From assembly GCF_029837695.1 (NCBI RefSeq), contig NZ_JAOEEA010000005.1:62001-126000 (forward strand): a stretch of DNA of 64,000 nucleotides, read 5' to 3'. The notes under the pieces are model-generated. The model saw nothing but the letters and a program-made list of their open reading frames with translations, ran no database searches and was not told the origin of the DNA. The position numbers were made by a program, and so were the translations under genes. Shown here one piece after another: positions 36,314-46,500 of this stretch (position 1 is its first letter; every line of letters starts with the position of its first letter). Source of the DNA: Pseudomonas sp. GD04019. Lineage in GTDB: Bacteria; Pseudomonadota; Gammaproteobacteria; Pseudomonadales; Pseudomonadaceae.

Positions 36314-36606
36314 TGTTGTTCCTTGGTGGGATGGCGGGGCTGGTGGTGGAGCACGCTGTTGACCACGTGGTCGTACTCGAAATAGACGCTGAAGGTGCGG
36401 TAGTCCCAGCGGGTGATCGGTGGCTGGCCCACCGGCGGATGTTCCTCGTCGGCCAGGCCGAAGCGCGCCAGCACCGAGCTTCTGGATTCGCCCAGCTTGG
36501 GCAGGCCGGCGACTGCATCGCCCTGTTGGCCGACGGGAATCTCGATGGTTTCCGCCAGCGCCGGCAATGGCAGCAGCAGGACGAGCAGCAGTGGCAGGGC
36601 GCGCAT
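36310..36606 (-). CDS. Small exported protein, phosphodiesterase operon
   Basis: 98-aa protein with an obvious signal peptide (MRALPLLLVLLLPLPALA, cut before ETIEIP). The mature 80 residues (GQQGDAVAGLPKLGESRSSVL..., PPITRWDYRTFSVYFEYDHV) resemble small periplasmic proteins of unknown function. Start at 36606 gives that signal and overlaps the stop of the PilZ-like gene; the longer frame to 36744 has no support. Overlaps with both neighbours show tight coupling. Confidence 0.85.
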   Translation of the reverse strand: MRALPLLLVLLLPLPALAETIEIPVGQQGDAVAGLPKLGESRSSVLARFGLADEEHPPVGQPPITRWDYRTFSVYFEYDHVVNSVLHHQPRHPTKEQQ

Positions 36607-37178
36607 CAGTCCTGCCCCCGCGCCTGGCGGCGCTCCAGTGCCTGCTTCTGCAGGATGTGGCGCGCCAGCAACTGGCGCTGAGCGTCGGTCAGTGCCTCGA
36701 ACTCGGTGCCGATCTCGAACTGGCCGTCCTGGCGCGCCTGGCAATGCACGACCTTGGCCCGCAGCAGCAACCCCAGGGCCTGGGGCATCAGCACCATCTT
36801 GATCGCCAGATGGCTGCCGGCGGATATCGCCTGGCCGTGATTGAAGCTGATGCCGCCCTCGGAGATGGACACCTGGCGCGGCGCGCCGATGTCGCGCAGC
36901 AGGCTCTGCGCCACGGCCTGGCCGAGCAGGTCGATACGCTTGTTCATCACCTTCAGGTAATTGGCCAGGGTGCGGTCGCGCTCGCTGATGTGGCGCAGCA
37001 GGTGCTGCGACTCGAAGTCCATCAGGTGCAGTTCGCTGAGCAAATTGAACAGCGGGGAATTATCGTGCAGCGGGTCACTGGCGTGAGCTTCGGCTCTGGA
37101 GAGCAGGCTGAAATCCAGTGCGATCGTATCCTCGATACGGTAGTATTCGCGGCGATCATCGGCGTCTTGATTAGACAT
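36606..37178 (-). CDS. PilZ-domain protein
   Basis: 190-aa cytosolic protein. An N-terminal RREYYR (residues 9-14) and, after a helical insert, VSISEGGISF (103-112) followed by a beta-rich segment are the two parts of a PilZ c-di-GMP-binding domain, though the arginine motif sits about 90 residues before the SxxG motif instead of adjacent. Ligand binding is therefore plausible, not certain. First gene of the operon with the exported protein and ugpQ. ATG 37178 chosen; the frame to 37274 overlaps the lolC start region. Confidence 0.82.
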   Translation of the reverse strand: MSNQDADDRREYYRIEDTIALDFSLLSRAEAHASDPLHDNSPLFNLLSELHLMDFESQHLLRHISERDRTLANYLKVMNKRIDLLGQAVAQSLLRDIGAPRQVSISEGGISFNHGQAISAGSHLAIKMVLMPQALGLLLRAKVVHCQARQDGQFEIGTEFEALTDAQRQLLARHILQKQALERRQARGQD

Positions 37179-37276
37179 GGCGAACCCATGGCAGCAGTGG
37201 TGGTCTGAGTGTAAAGCCGCGCGCCAAGCCCCGCCACAAGGACGTTTCTCTCTTTCCGCCAGCGAACCCTTCACTC

Positions 37277-38533
37277 ATGTTCAGACCCCTGCCGTTCTTT
37301 ATCGGCGTGCGTTATACGCAGGCCCGGCGCCGCAGCCTGTTTGTCTCCTTCATCTCCCTCACCTCCATCATCGGCCTGGCCCTTGGCGTGCTGGTGATGA
37401 TCGTCGTGCTGTCGGTCATGAACGGTTTCGACCGCGAGATGCGCGACCGCGTTCTGGGCATGGTGCCCCACGCGACGCTCGACAGCCCCACGCCGATCAA
37501 GGACTGGCGCACCATAGGCGAAGGCCTGCTGCGCCACCCGCAGGTGGCCGCTATCGCCCCTTTCACCCAGATGCAGGGCCTGCTGACCAATAACGGCCAG
37601 GTGCAGAAGGTGCTGGTCAACGCCATCGACCCGCTCGAAGAGGGCAAGGTGTCGATCATCGGCGACTACTTCCTCAAGGATCAGGGCTCCCTGGATTCGC
37701 TCAAGGCCGGTGGCTTCGGCATCGTCATCGGTGACCTGGCAGCGAAGAAGCTCGGTCTGGCCATCGGCGACAAGGTCACCTTCGTCGCCCCCGAGGTGGC
37801 GGTGACGCCCGCCGGTATGTTCCCGCGCATGAAGCGCTTCACCGTGGTCGGCATCTTCCATGTCGGCGCCGGCGAGATCGACGGCCATGTGGTGATGACC
37901 CATGTGCAGGACGCCGGCCGCCTGCTGCGCCTCAAGCCGGGCGAGGTGCAGGGCATTCGCCTGAAATTGCATGACCTGTTCCAGGCGCCCCAGGTGGCCT
38001 GGGAGCTGGCCACCCTGCTGCGTGAGCAGGACTTCTACGCCCGCGACTGGACCCGCACCCACGGCAATCTGTACCAGGCCATCCGCATGGAGAAGACCAT
38101 GATCGGTCTGCTGCTGCTGCTGATCGTTGCGGTGGCCGCCTTCAACATCATCTCCACCCTGGTGATGGTGGTGACCGACAAGAAGTCCGACATCGCCATC
38201 CTGCGCACCCTCGGCGCTACGCCGCGGCAGATCATGCTGACCTTCATGGTCCAGGGCTCGGTGATCGGCATCGTCGGCACCCTGGTCGGCGGTGTGCTCG
38301 GCGTGCTCGCCGCGCTCAACGTCAGCGCGGCGATCAAGGGCCTGGAGAATCTGCTCGGCATCCAGTTCCTCAATGCCGAGGTGTACTTCATCGATTACCT
38401 GCCGTCGCAAGTGCAGGGCTCGGATGTGGCGCTGGTCTGCGGCGCCGCCCTGGTCCTGAGTTTCCTTGCCACCCTTTACCCGGCCTGGCGTGCGGCGCGC
38501 ACCCAGCCAGCGGAGGCTTTGCGTTATGAGTGA
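37277..38533 (+). CDS. lolC: Lipoprotein-releasing ABC transporter permease (LolC/E family)
   Basis: 418-aa inner-membrane permease of LolCDE, which extracts outer-membrane lipoproteins and hands them to LolA. One helix at about residues 25-50, a large periplasmic domain, then three helices in the C-terminal FtsX-like domain ([21 protein letters not shown] and following). First of two paralogous permeases flanking lolD; its stop overlaps the lolD start. Assignment as C and not E is by order. Confidence 0.93.
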   Translation: MFRPLPFFIGVRYTQARRRSLFVSFISLTSIIGLALGVLVMIVVLSVMNGFDREMRDRVLGMVPHATLDSPTPIKDWRTIGEGLLRHPQVAAIAPFTQMQGLLTNNGQVQKVLVNAIDPLEEGKVSIIGDYFLKDQGSLDSLKAGGFGIVIGDLAAKKLGLAIGDKVTFVAPEVAVTPAGMFPRMKRFTVVGIFHVGAGEIDGHVVMTHVQDAGRLLRLKPGEVQGIRLKLHDLFQAPQVAWELATLLREQDFYARDWTRTHGNLYQAIRMEKTMIGLLLLLIVAVAAFNIISTLVMVVTDKKSDIAILRTLGATPRQIMLTFMVQGSVIGIVGTLVGGVLGVLAALNVSAAIKGLENLLGIQFLNAEVYFIDYLPSQVQGSDVALVCGAALVLSFLATLYPAWRAARTQPAEALRYE

Positions 38534-39209
38534 CAAGTCCGTCCTGAGTTGCCGCAACCTGGGCAAGAGCTACGAGGAAGGCCCGCAGACGGTCGAGGTG
38601 CTGGCCAATGTCGAGCTGGAGCTGTTGCCCGGCGAGCGCGTGGCCATCGTCGGTTCCTCCGGCTCGGGCAAGAGCACTCTACTGAACATGCTCGGCGGCC
38701 TGGATACGCCGAGCAAGGGCAGCGTCTGGCTGGCCGGCGAGGAACTCTCGGCGCTCAACGAAAAGGCTCGCGGCCTGCTGCGCAACCGTGCGCTGGGCTT
38801 CGTCTACCAGTTCCACCACCTGCTGCCGGAGTTCACCGCGCTGGAGAACGTGTGCATGCCGCTGCTGATCGGCAAGACGCCGATTCCGGAGGCACGCCAG
38901 CGTGCCACCCAGCTGCTGGAGCGGGTCGGTCTCGCTCATCGCCTGTCGCACAAGCCGGCCGAGCTGTCCGGTGGCGAGCGTCAGCGCGTGGCCATCGCCC
39001 GCGCCCTGGTCAACCAGCCGGCGTTGGTGCTGCTCGACGAGCCCACCGGCAACCTCGACCAGCACACCGCCCAAGGCATCCAGGAGCTGATGCACGAACT
39101 CAGTCGCGACTCGCGCACCGCCTTCCTGGTGGTAACCCATGACCCGCAGCTGGCTGGCCAGATGGATCGCGTGCTGCGCCTGGAAGACGGCAAGCTGGTG
39201 GCCGCCTGA
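38526..39209 (+). CDS. lolD: Lipoprotein-releasing ABC ATPase LolD
   Basis: 227-aa ATPase of the lipoprotein-release complex. Walker [10 protein letters not shown], signature LSGGERQR, Walker [13 protein letters not shown], and the H-loop VVTHD. Start at ATG 38526, overlapping the lolC stop by 8 bp; the next permease gene begins 1 bp after its stop. Confidence 0.97.
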   Translation: MSDKSVLSCRNLGKSYEEGPQTVEVLANVELELLPGERVAIVGSSGSGKSTLLNMLGGLDTPSKGSVWLAGEELSALNEKARGLLRNRALGFVYQFHHLLPEFTALENVCMPLLIGKTPIPEARQRATQLLERVGLAHRLSHKPAELSGGERQRVAIARALVNQPALVLLDEPTGNLDQHTAQGIQELMHELSRDSRTAFLVVTHDPQLAGQMDRVLRLEDGKLVAA

Positions 39210-39210
39210 T

Positions 39211-40455
39211 ATGTTCCGGCCACTCGCGATCTTCGTCGGCGCCCGCTACACCCGGGCCAAGCGGCGCAACCACTACATCTCCTTCATTTCGCTGACCTCG
39301 ATGATCGGCCTGGCGCTCGGCGTGCTGGCGATGATCGTGGTGCTGTCGGTGATGAATGGTTTCCAGAAGGAAATGAGCTCGCGCATCCTCGGCATGGTTC
39401 CGCATGCCACTCTGTCCGCCGAGCAACCGCTGGATGACTGGCAGGCGGTGGCCGCCACCGCCATGAAGCACAAGCAGGTGACCGGCGCCGCGCCCTTCGC
39501 CGAGCTGGAGGGCATGTTCTCCTACAAGGGCACCATGCAGCCGATCCAGATCAACGGCATCGATCCGGCCGAAGAGCAGAAGGTCTCGATCATCGGCCAG
39601 CACATGGTTCAGGGCCGCCTGGAAGACCTCAAGCCGGGCGAGTTCGGCGTGGTGCTCGGCGAGATCAGCGCGCGGCGCTTCCGTCTCAGCGTCGGCGACA
39701 AGCTGACCCTGATCGTGCCGGAGCTGAGCAACGCCGCCGGCGGCATTACCCCGCGCATGCTACGTCTGTCGGTGGTCGGCGTATTCAAGGTAGGTGCCGA
39801 GCTGGATGGCAGCCTGGCGCTGATCAATATCACCGATGCTTCCAGCATCCAGCGCATGCAGGACGGCCAGGTGCAGAGCGTGCGCATCGCCCTCAAGGAC
39901 CTGTACCAGGCGCCGCAGGTGTCCGCCACCATCGCCAAGGAGCTGGGCGCCGGCTACAAGTCGCTCGACTGGACCCGTACCCAGGGCAGCCTGTTCAGCG
40001 CCATGCAGATGGAGAAGACCATGATCGGCCTGCTCCTGCTGCTGATCATCGCGGTGGCCGCCTTCAATATCATCGCCACGCTGATCATGGTGGTCGCCGA
40101 CAAGCGCGCCGACATCGCCATCCTGCGTACCCTGGGCGCCACGCAGGGGCAGATCATGGCCACCTTCATGGTCCAGGGCACGGTGATCGGCAGCGTCGGC
40201 ACCCTGATCGGTGGCGTGCTGGGCGTGATCGTCGCGCTCAACGTCAGCAGCTGGGTGGCCTGGCTGGAGCGGGTCAGCGGCGCGCATATCTTCAGTTCGG
40301 ACGTGTACTTCATCAGCAGCCTGCCGTCCGACCTGCGCGGCCTGGATGTGCTGCTGATCTGCGGTGCGGCCCTGAGCATGAGCTTTCTCGCCACGCTGTA
40401 TCCGTCCTGGCGTGCGTCGCGTACCCAGCCGGCCGAGGCGCTGCGCTACGAGTGA
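39211..40455 (+). CDS. lolE: Lipoprotein-releasing ABC transporter permease (second, LolC/E family)
   Basis: 414-aa permease, paralogous to the first (MFRPLAIFVGARYTRAKRRN against [20 protein letters not shown]), with the same N-terminal helix, periplasmic domain and C-terminal three-helix FtsX-type domain. With LolC and LolD completes the transporter. Starts 1 bp after lolD. Followed by a strong terminator. Confidence 0.95.
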   Translation: MFRPLAIFVGARYTRAKRRNHYISFISLTSMIGLALGVLAMIVVLSVMNGFQKEMSSRILGMVPHATLSAEQPLDDWQAVAATAMKHKQVTGAAPFAELEGMFSYKGTMQPIQINGIDPAEEQKVSIIGQHMVQGRLEDLKPGEFGVVLGEISARRFRLSVGDKLTLIVPELSNAAGGITPRMLRLSVVGVFKVGAELDGSLALINITDASSIQRMQDGQVQSVRIALKDLYQAPQVSATIAKELGAGYKSLDWTRTQGSLFSAMQMEKTMIGLLLLLIIAVAAFNIIATLIMVVADKRADIAILRTLGATQGQIMATFMVQGTVIGSVGTLIGGVLGVIVALNVSSWVAWLERVSGAHIFSSDVYFISSLPSDLRGLDVLLICGAALSMSFLATLYPSWRASRTQPAEALRYE

Positions 40456-40460
40456 AGACA

Positions 40461-40487
40461 AAAACGCCGCGATCATCGCGGCGTTTT
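40461..40487. terminator. Terminator of lolCDE
   Basis: AAAACGCCGCGA-TCA-TCGCGGCGTTTT, a 12-bp stem, followed by CTTTTCT; also placed to serve the convergent DUF2062 gene. Confidence 0.93.
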
Positions 40488-40492
40488 CTTTT

Positions 40493-41020
40493 CTACTCGG
40501 CCGCCCGGCGACGGCGCTCGGCGCGCTTGCGCCAGCTGTGCGCCACCCACCAGCGCCAGTAAAGCATGGTCACGCCATAACCCAGCGCGCCGAGCAGCGC
40601 ACCAGTGACCACCGAACCGAGCAGGAAGGGCTTCCAGACGATGGCCAGCTCGCCGCTGATCCATTCCCAGGTCAGCTCGTTCGGCAGTTCCATCGGCGGA
40701 ATGCCGAGCAGCCAGCTGCCCATCTTGTAGGTGCAGTAGAAGATCGGCGGCATGGTGAAGGGGTTGGTCAGCCAAACCAGGCCCACCGAGATCGGCAGGT
40801 TGGCGCGGATGGGAATCGCCAGGCAGGCGGCGAGCAGCATCTGCGCGGGCGCCGGGATAAAGGCGGCGAACAGGCCGGCGGCCATGGCGCGCGCCACCGA
40901 ATGGCGGTTCAGGTGCCAGAGGTTGGGGTCGTGCAGCAAGGCGCCGAGGAAGCGCAGTGACTTGTGTTCCCGGATCGTCTCCGGATTGGGCATGTAGCGT
41001 TTGAACAGACGACGAGGCAT
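40493..41020 (-). CDS. DUF2062 membrane protein
   Basis: 175-aa protein with the DUF2062 pattern: a basic N-terminus, HRHSVARAMAAGLFAAFIPAP-type segment, and VWLTNPFTMPPIFYCTYKMG. Two to three membrane spans (about 60-80, 85-105 and 145-165). Function unknown in the family. ATG at 41020 begins MPRRLFKRYMPNPE; the frame extension to 41092 is unlikely. Confidence 0.9.
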   Translation of the reverse strand: MPRRLFKRYMPNPETIREHKSLRFLGALLHDPNLWHLNRHSVARAMAAGLFAAFIPAPAQMLLAACLAIPIRANLPISVGLVWLTNPFTMPPIFYCTYKMGSWLLGIPPMELPNELTWEWISGELAIVWKPFLLGSVVTGALLGALGYGVTMLYWRWWVAHSWRKRAERRRRAAE

Positions 41021-41116
41021 GAGCGGTCTCGGCAAAAACGAGCGGCTATTATGCACCGATGGTCGCGGGCGGGCTTGGCCGCATTGTGACAACCGATAAC
41101 CCAGGATGGGGAAACG

Positions 41117-43342
41117 ATGCGCCTAGGGATGCTTGCGCTGGGTACAGGCTTGGCCTGCCTGCCTCTATTGCCGGAACTGCCGCCGATCTGGCTGCTGTTG
41201 GCTCTGTTGCCCGTGGCGTTGATGTTGCTGCCCTGGCGCAGCTATCCCGTCGCCTTCTTTCTGTTCGGTTTCGTCTGGGCCTGCTTCAGCGCCCAGACGG
41301 CGTTGGATGATCGCCTGCTTCCCGAGTTGGATGGCCGCACCCTGTGGCTGGAGGGGCGGGTGAGCGGCCTGCCGAAGGTTGGTGATGGTGTGGTGCGCTT
41401 TCAGCTGGAGGAAGCTACAGCGCGTGCGCACCGACTGCCGGCACGTCTGCGCCTGTCCTGGTACGACGGCCCGCCGGTGCTGGCCGGTGAGCGTTGGCGC
41501 CTGGCGGTCAAGCTCAAGCGTCCACGTGGCCTGGTCAATCCGCAGGGCTTCGATTATGAGGCCTGGCTGCTGGCTCAGCGCATCGGCGCTACCGGCACCA
41601 TCAAGCAGGGCGAGCGGTTGGGCACGGCCTCGGGGCCGGCGGCCTGGCGCGACGAGTTGCGCCAGCGCCTGCTGAGTGTGGAGGCCCACGGCCGCTCCGG
41701 TGGGCTGGCCGCCCTGGTGCTCGGTGATGATTCCGGGCTGAGCCGCGCCGACTGGAAGGTGCTGCAAGACACCGGCACCGTGCACCTGCTGGTGATCTCC
41801 GGCCAGCACGTGGCGCTGCTGGCGGCTGTGCTCTATGGGCTGGTTGCCGGGCTGGCTCGGCTCGGTCTCTGGCCGCGTCTACTGCCTTGGCTGCCCTGGG
41901 CCTGTGGTTTGGCCTTTGCCGGTGCGTTGGGCTATGGCCTGCTGGCCGGTTTCGAAGTGCCGGTACGGCGAGCCTGCGTGATGGTGGCGCTGGTGCTGCT
42001 CTGGCGCCTGCGCTTTCGCCATCTCGGCCTGTGGTGGCCGCTGGTGCTGGCATTCATTCTGGTGCTGCTGGTCGAGCCTCTGGCCAGCCCGCAGGCGGGC
42101 TTCTGGTTGTCGTTCGGCGCGGTGGCGGTATTGGTCTGGGTGTTTGGCGGGCGGCTCGGCGCCTGGTCCTGGTGGCGCGTCTGGTGGCGGGCGCAGTGGA
42201 CGTTGGCTTTGGGCCTATTGCCACTGTTCTTCGCCCTCGGCTTGCCGCTGAGCCTGAGTGGTCCGCTGGCCAATCTGGTCGCGGTGCCCTGGGTCAGTTT
42301 GCTGGTGGTGCCGTTGGCGCTACTCGGCACCCTGCTGCTGCCGGTGCCCTGGTTAGGGGAGGGGCTGCTGTGGCTGGCCGGCGGTCTGCTGGAAATTCTG
42401 TTGCAGCTGCTGGCCTGGATTGCGGCGCTGCTGCCAGCCTGGCTGCCCACCGCGCTGCCACTCTGGTGCTGGCTGCTCGGCAGCCTGGGCGTGCTGTTGT
42501 GCCTGGCACCGGCCGGTGTGCCGCTGCGCGCGCTGGGCTTGGTGATGCTGCTGGCGTTTGTTGCACCGCCGAGGGAGCGGATTGCTCCGGGGCAGGCGGA
42601 AATCTGGCAGCTGGATGTCGGCCAGGGCCTGGCCGTGTTGGTGCGTACCCGCGAGCATGCACTGCTGTACGACGCCGGGCCGCGTTTCGGCGACTTCGAC
42701 CTGGGCGAGCGGGTGGTGCTGCCGTCGCTGCGCCAGCTGGGTGTGTCCCGCCTCGACCTGATGCTGCTCAGCCACGCCGACAGCGACCATGCCGGCGGCG
42801 CCGAGGCGCTGGCGCGTGTTCTGCCGATCGACCGCGTGCTGAGTGGCGAGGCGATTGCGTTGCCGGCGAGCCTGGCGGCGCAGCCTTGTATCGATGGGGC
42901 GAGCTGGCGCTGGGATGGCGTGCGCTTCACCACCTGGCGCTGGGCTGGGGCGGGAGAGGGCAACCCGGCGTCCTGCCTGCTCAAGGTCGAGGCCGCAGGC
43001 GAGCGGCTGCTGCTCACTGGCGATATAGATGAAGCGACGGAGACGGCGCTGCTGGCGAGCGGTCGCGATCTGCGTGCCGAGTGGCTACAGGTACCGCACC
43101 ATGGCAGTCGCAGCTCTTCGTCGGCGGCATTTCTCGATGCGGTGGCGCCGCGCGCTGCCTTGCTGTCGCGGGGCTGGCACAACCCCTTCGGCCATCCGCA
43201 CCCGCGTGTGCTGGCGCGTTATCGCGAGCGCGACATCAGCCTGTATGACAGCGCCGAACGCGGCGCCGTGCGCCTGCTGCTGGGCGAGGACGAAGGCGTC
43301 TCCAGCTGGCGCGAGCGTCCGCGTTTCTGGCGGGAAAAATGA
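41117..43342 (+). CDS. comEC: DNA internalization protein ComEC/Rec2
   Basis: 741-aa polytopic protein that translocates single-stranded DNA in natural transformation. N-terminal hydrophobic segments and DUF4131 region, a central Competence domain with many helices (about 200-480), and a C-terminal metallo-beta-lactamase domain with LSHADSDHAGG and VPHHGSRSSSS. The frame is intact, so this strain keeps the uptake channel. Start ATG 41117 follows GGGGAAACG. Confidence 0.93.
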   Translation: MRLGMLALGTGLACLPLLPELPPIWLLLALLPVALMLLPWRSYPVAFFLFGFVWACFSAQTALDDRLLPELDGRTLWLEGRVSGLPKVGDGVVRFQLEEATARAHRLPARLRLSWYDGPPVLAGERWRLAVKLKRPRGLVNPQGFDYEAWLLAQRIGATGTIKQGERLGTASGPAAWRDELRQRLLSVEAHGRSGGLAALVLGDDSGLSRADWKVLQDTGTVHLLVISGQHVALLAAVLYGLVAGLARLGLWPRLLPWLPWACGLAFAGALGYGLLAGFEVPVRRACVMVALVLLWRLRFRHLGLWWPLVLAFILVLLVEPLASPQAGFWLSFGAVAVLVWVFGGRLGAWSWWRVWWRAQWTLALGLLPLFFALGLPLSLSGPLANLVAVPWVSLLVVPLALLGTLLLPVPWLGEGLLWLAGGLLEILLQLLAWIAALLPAWLPTALPLWCWLLGSLGVLLCLAPAGVPLRALGLVMLLAFVAPPRERIAPGQAEIWQLDVGQGLAVLVRTREHALLYDAGPRFGDFDLGERVVLPSLRQLGVSRLDLMLLSHADSDHAGGAEALARVLPIDRVLSGEAIALPASLAAQPCIDGASWRWDGVRFTTWRWAGAGEGNPASCLLKVEAAGERLLLTGDIDEATETALLASGRDLRAEWLQVPHHGSRSSSSAAFLDAVAPRAALLSRGWHNPFGHPHPRVLARYRERDISLYDSAERGAVRLLLGEDEGVSSWRERPRFWREK

Positions 43343-43415
43343 GAACCGGGGTGGTCTGCGCCGACTCGACCCTATGCTAGAGTGGCGCCACTTTTCCGAG
43401 TGGGGATGCACTGCC

Positions 43416-44087
43416 GTGTGGGAGCTGGTCAAATCTGGTGGCTGGATGATGCTGCCGATCATTCTGAGTTCTATCGTCGCCGCCGGCATCACTGCCGAAC
43501 GTCTCTGGACCCTGCGCGCCAGCCGTATCGCACCGCCCCATCTGCTGGGTCAGGTGTGGCTGTGGATCAAGGAAAAGAAGCTGACCAACGACAAGCTCAA
43601 GGAGCTGCGCGCCAACTCGCCGCTGGGGCAGATCCTCGCCGCCGGCCTGGCCAACTCCAAGCATGGTCGCGAGATCATGAAGGAGTGCATCGAGGAAGCC
43701 GCCGCTCGCGTCATCCATGACCTCGAGCGCTACCTCAACACCCTCGGCACCATCGCCGGTGTTGCGCCGCTGCTGGGCCTGCTGGGTACCGTGCTGGGCA
43801 TGATCGACATCTTCAGCGCCTTCACCGGTTCCAACATGGCCAATGCCTCGGTACTGGCCGGTGGTATCGCCAAGGCCCTGATCACCACCGCCGCCGGCCT
43901 GTTCGTGGCCATCCCGGCGCTGTTCTTCCACCGTTTCCTGGTGCGCCGCGTGGACGAGCTGGTGGTCGGCATGGAGCAGGAGGCGATCAAGCTGGTGGAA
44001 GTGGTGCAGGGCGACCGTGATGTCGACCTGGGCAACGGTAGCGCCCCGGCACCGAAAGAAGCCCGCAAAGAGAGCAAGAAGGCGTGA
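43416..44087 (+). CDS. exbB: TolQ/ExbB-family proton channel protein
   Basis: 223-aa MotA/TolQ/ExbB protein with three membrane helices: about residues 9-29, and the pair in the conserved core [21 protein letters not shown] and [19 protein letters not shown]. Uses proton motive force with the partner ExbD encoded next. GTG 43416 gives [14 protein letters not shown], the family start; ATG 43374 would add an unrelated extension. There is no TonB gene beside it, so its energised partner is unknown here. Confidence 0.9.
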   Translation: MWELVKSGGWMMLPIILSSIVAAGITAERLWTLRASRIAPPHLLGQVWLWIKEKKLTNDKLKELRANSPLGQILAAGLANSKHGREIMKECIEEAAARVIHDLERYLNTLGTIAGVAPLLGLLGTVLGMIDIFSAFTGSNMANASVLAGGIAKALITTAAGLFVAIPALFFHRFLVRRVDELVVGMEQEAIKLVEVVQGDRDVDLGNGSAPAPKEARKESKKA

Positions 44088-44515
44088 AGTTCCGGCGCAA
44101 ACAGCGGGAGAACAATGTCGAGATCAACCTGGCGTCGCTGATCGACGTGGTGTTCATCCTGCTGTTGTTCTTCGTGGTCACCACCACCTTCACCCGCGAG
44201 ACCCAGCTCAAGGTCGATCTGCCGGAAGCCGCCAGCGGCACGCCGCCGGAAGATACCGCGCTGAAGCAGATGGAAGTACTGATCAGTGCCGAGGGCAGTT
44301 ACTCGCTGAACGGCCAGGCGCTGCTCAAGAGCGATCTGGACGGCCTGATGGCGGCGCTGGGCAAGGAGTCCGGCGGCGACAACAGCCTGCCGCTGTCCAT
44401 CAGCGCCGACGCCAAGACCCCGCACCAGGCGGTGATCACCGCCATGGACGCCGCCGGCAAGATGGGCTTCTCCCATCTGCGCATCACCACGGTCGAGGCC
44501 GAGGCCAAGCCTTGA
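44084..44515 (+). CDS. exbD: TolR/ExbD-family protein
   Basis: 143-aa single-helix protein; [20 protein letters not shown] contains the essential membrane aspartate of the family, followed by a periplasmic domain. GTG start at 44084, overlapping the exbB stop, and its own stop overlaps the lpxK start. Confidence 0.94.
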   Translation: MKFRRKQRENNVEINLASLIDVVFILLLFFVVTTTFTRETQLKVDLPEAASGTPPEDTALKQMEVLISAEGSYSLNGQALLKSDLDGLMAALGKESGGDNSLPLSISADAKTPHQAVITAMDAAGKMGFSHLRITTVEAEAKP

Positions 44516-45516
44516 GCCTGGCCGACCGGCTCACCGCCGCCTGGTACCACGGCCATCCGGCCCTGACCCTGCTGCGCCCGCTGGAGTGGTTGTACCGGCG
44601 GGTGGTGCAGGGCAAGCGCCGCGCCTTCCTGGCCGGCGAGGGCGACATCTATCGCGCGCCCGTGCCGGTGCTGGTGGTCGGTAACGTCACCGTTGGCGGC
44701 ACCGGTAAGACCCCCATGATTCTCTGGCTGATCGAGCATTGCCGCGCCCGTGGTTTGCGTGTCGGCGTGGTCAGTCGTGGCTATGGTGCCACGCCGCCGC
44801 AGTTGCCCTGGCGCGTGCGGGCCGACGATCCGGCCAGTCACGCCGGCGACGAGCCGCTGCTGATCGTGCAGCGCAGTGGCGTGCCGCTGGTGATCGACCC
44901 GCAGCGCGCTCGCGCCGTTCAGGCCTTGCTAGAGCAGGAGCCGCTGGACCTGATCCTCAGCGACGACGGCCTGCAGCATTATCGCCTGGCCCGCGATATC
45001 GAACTGGTGCTGATCGATGCCGCGCGTGGCCTGGGCAATCGTCGCTGCCTGCCGGCCGGTCCCCTGCGTGAGCCGGCCGAGCGCCTGGCCGAAGTCGATG
45101 CCGTGCTGCGCAATGGCGCGGCCGAGGATGGCGAGGAGGGCTACGCCCTGCAACTGCGGCCGACCGCCCTGGTCAATCTGCTCAGCGGCCAGCGCGTCGG
45201 CCTAGAGCATTTCGCGCCGGGCCAGCAGGTCCATGCGGTAGCCGGCATCGGCAACCCGCAGCGTTTCTTCAACACCCTCGAAGCGCTAAACTGGCGGCCG
45301 ATCGCGCATCCCTTCGCCGACCACGCCAGCTACAGCCCCGAGGCCCTGCAATTCAGCCCGGCGCTGCCGCTGCTGATGACCGAGAAGGATGCGGTGAAAT
45401 GCCGGGCCTTCGCCGCCGCCGACTGGTGGTACCTGGCGGTGGATGCGGCGCCGTCGCCGGCCTTCGTCGCCTGGTTCGATGCGCGCCTGGATCGCCTGCT
45501 GTCCGCCCGGCCCTGA
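44512..45516 (+). CDS. lpxK: Tetraacyldisaccharide 4'-kinase
   Basis: 334-aa lipid A kinase, which phosphorylates the 4' position of the disaccharide precursor. N-terminal hydrophobic anchor region around [12 protein letters not shown]; Walker [25 protein letters not shown] downstream. TTG start at 44512 overlaps the exbD stop (TTGA), giving [16 protein letters not shown]; no ATG is available nearby. Confidence 0.95.
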   Translation: MSLADRLTAAWYHGHPALTLLRPLEWLYRRVVQGKRRAFLAGEGDIYRAPVPVLVVGNVTVGGTGKTPMILWLIEHCRARGLRVGVVSRGYGATPPQLPWRVRADDPASHAGDEPLLIVQRSGVPLVIDPQRARAVQALLEQEPLDLILSDDGLQHYRLARDIELVLIDAARGLGNRRCLPAGPLREPAERLAEVDAVLRNGAAEDGEEGYALQLRPTALVNLLSGQRVGLEHFAPGQQVHAVAGIGNPQRFFNTLEALNWRPIAHPFADHASYSPEALQFSPALPLLMTEKDAVKCRAFAAADWWYLAVDAAPSPAFVAWFDARLDRLLSARP

Positions 45517-45552
45517 GTTTTCGCATTTTCCCACCTCTCCGAGGATTCCCCC

Positions 45553-45738
45553 ATGGACCCCAAACTGCTCGACATCCTGGCCTGCCCGGTGTGCAAGGGC
45601 CCGCTGCAGCTCTCCGAAGACAAGTCCGAGCTGATCAGCAAGGGCGCCGGCCTGGCCTATCCGATTCGCGACGGCATCCCGGTGATGCTGGAGAGCGAAG
45701 CGCGCACCCTGACCACCGATGAGCGCCTGGACAAGTAG
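45553..45738 (+). CDS. Trm112/YcaR-family small protein
   Basis: 61-aa protein of the Trm112 family ([20 protein letters not shown], then [11 protein letters not shown]). Only the first CxxC pair is present, as in E. coli YcaR. Role unproven; commonly found between lpxK and kdsB. The next ATG follows its stop directly. Confidence 0.93.
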   Translation: MDPKLLDILACPVCKGPLQLSEDKSELISKGAGLAYPIRDGIPVMLESEARTLTTDERLDK

Positions 45739-46500
45739 ATGACCGCCTTCACCGTTGTCATTCCCGCCCGCTACGCCTCCAGCCGCCTGCCCGGCAAGCC
45801 GCTGCAGGACATCGTCGGCAAGCCCATGGTCCAGCACGTCTGGGAGCAGGCCAAGAAGAGCAGCGCTACCCGTGTGGTGGTGGCTACCGACGATCCGCGC
45901 ATCCTCGAAGCCTGCCAGGGCTTCGGCGCCGAAGTGCTGATGACCCGCGTCGACCACAATTCCGGCACCGACCGCCTGGCCGAAGTGGCCACGCAGCTGG
46001 GCCTGCCCAACGACGCCATCGTGGTCAACGTGCAGGGCGACGAGCCGCTGATTCCGCCGAGCATCATCGACCAGGTGGCCGCCAACCTGGCCGCCAACTC
46101 GCAGGCGGGTATCGCCACCCTGGCCGAGCCGATCGAGGACGTCACCGCGCTGTTCAATCCCAATGTGGTCAAGGTGGTGACGGACAAGACCGGTCTGGCC
46201 CTGACCTTCAGCCGCGCGCCGCTGGCCTGGGCCCGCGATGCCTTCGCCAAGAGTCGCGATGCGCTGCCCGAAGGCGTGCCTTACCGTCGCCACATCGGCA
46301 TTTATGCGTACCGCGCCGGCTTCCTGCACGACTTCGTATCCTGGGGCCCGTGCTGGCTGGAAGACACCGAGTGTCTGGAACAGCTGCGTGCCCTGTGGCA
46401 TGGCGTGCGTATCCATGTGGCCGATGCCCTGGAAGCGCCGGCCGCCGGCGTCGATACGCCGGAAGACCTGGAGCGGGTGCGCCGCCTGCTAGGTGCCTGA
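45739..46500 (+). CDS. kdsB: CMP-KDO synthetase
   Basis: 253-aa 3-deoxy-manno-octulosonate cytidylyltransferase; activates KDO for the LPS inner core. N-terminal [14 protein letters not shown] and later [23 protein letters not shown] motifs. Starts immediately after the Trm112-like stop; stop overlaps ptpA. Confidence 0.97.
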   Translation: MTAFTVVIPARYASSRLPGKPLQDIVGKPMVQHVWEQAKKSSATRVVVATDDPRILEACQGFGAEVLMTRVDHNSGTDRLAEVATQLGLPNDAIVVNVQGDEPLIPPSIIDQVAANLAANSQAGIATLAEPIEDVTALFNPNVVKVVTDKTGLALTFSRAPLAWARDAFAKSRDALPEGVPYRRHIGIYAYRAGFLHDFVSWGPCWLEDTECLEQLRALWHGVRIHVADALEAPAAGVDTPEDLERVRRLLGA

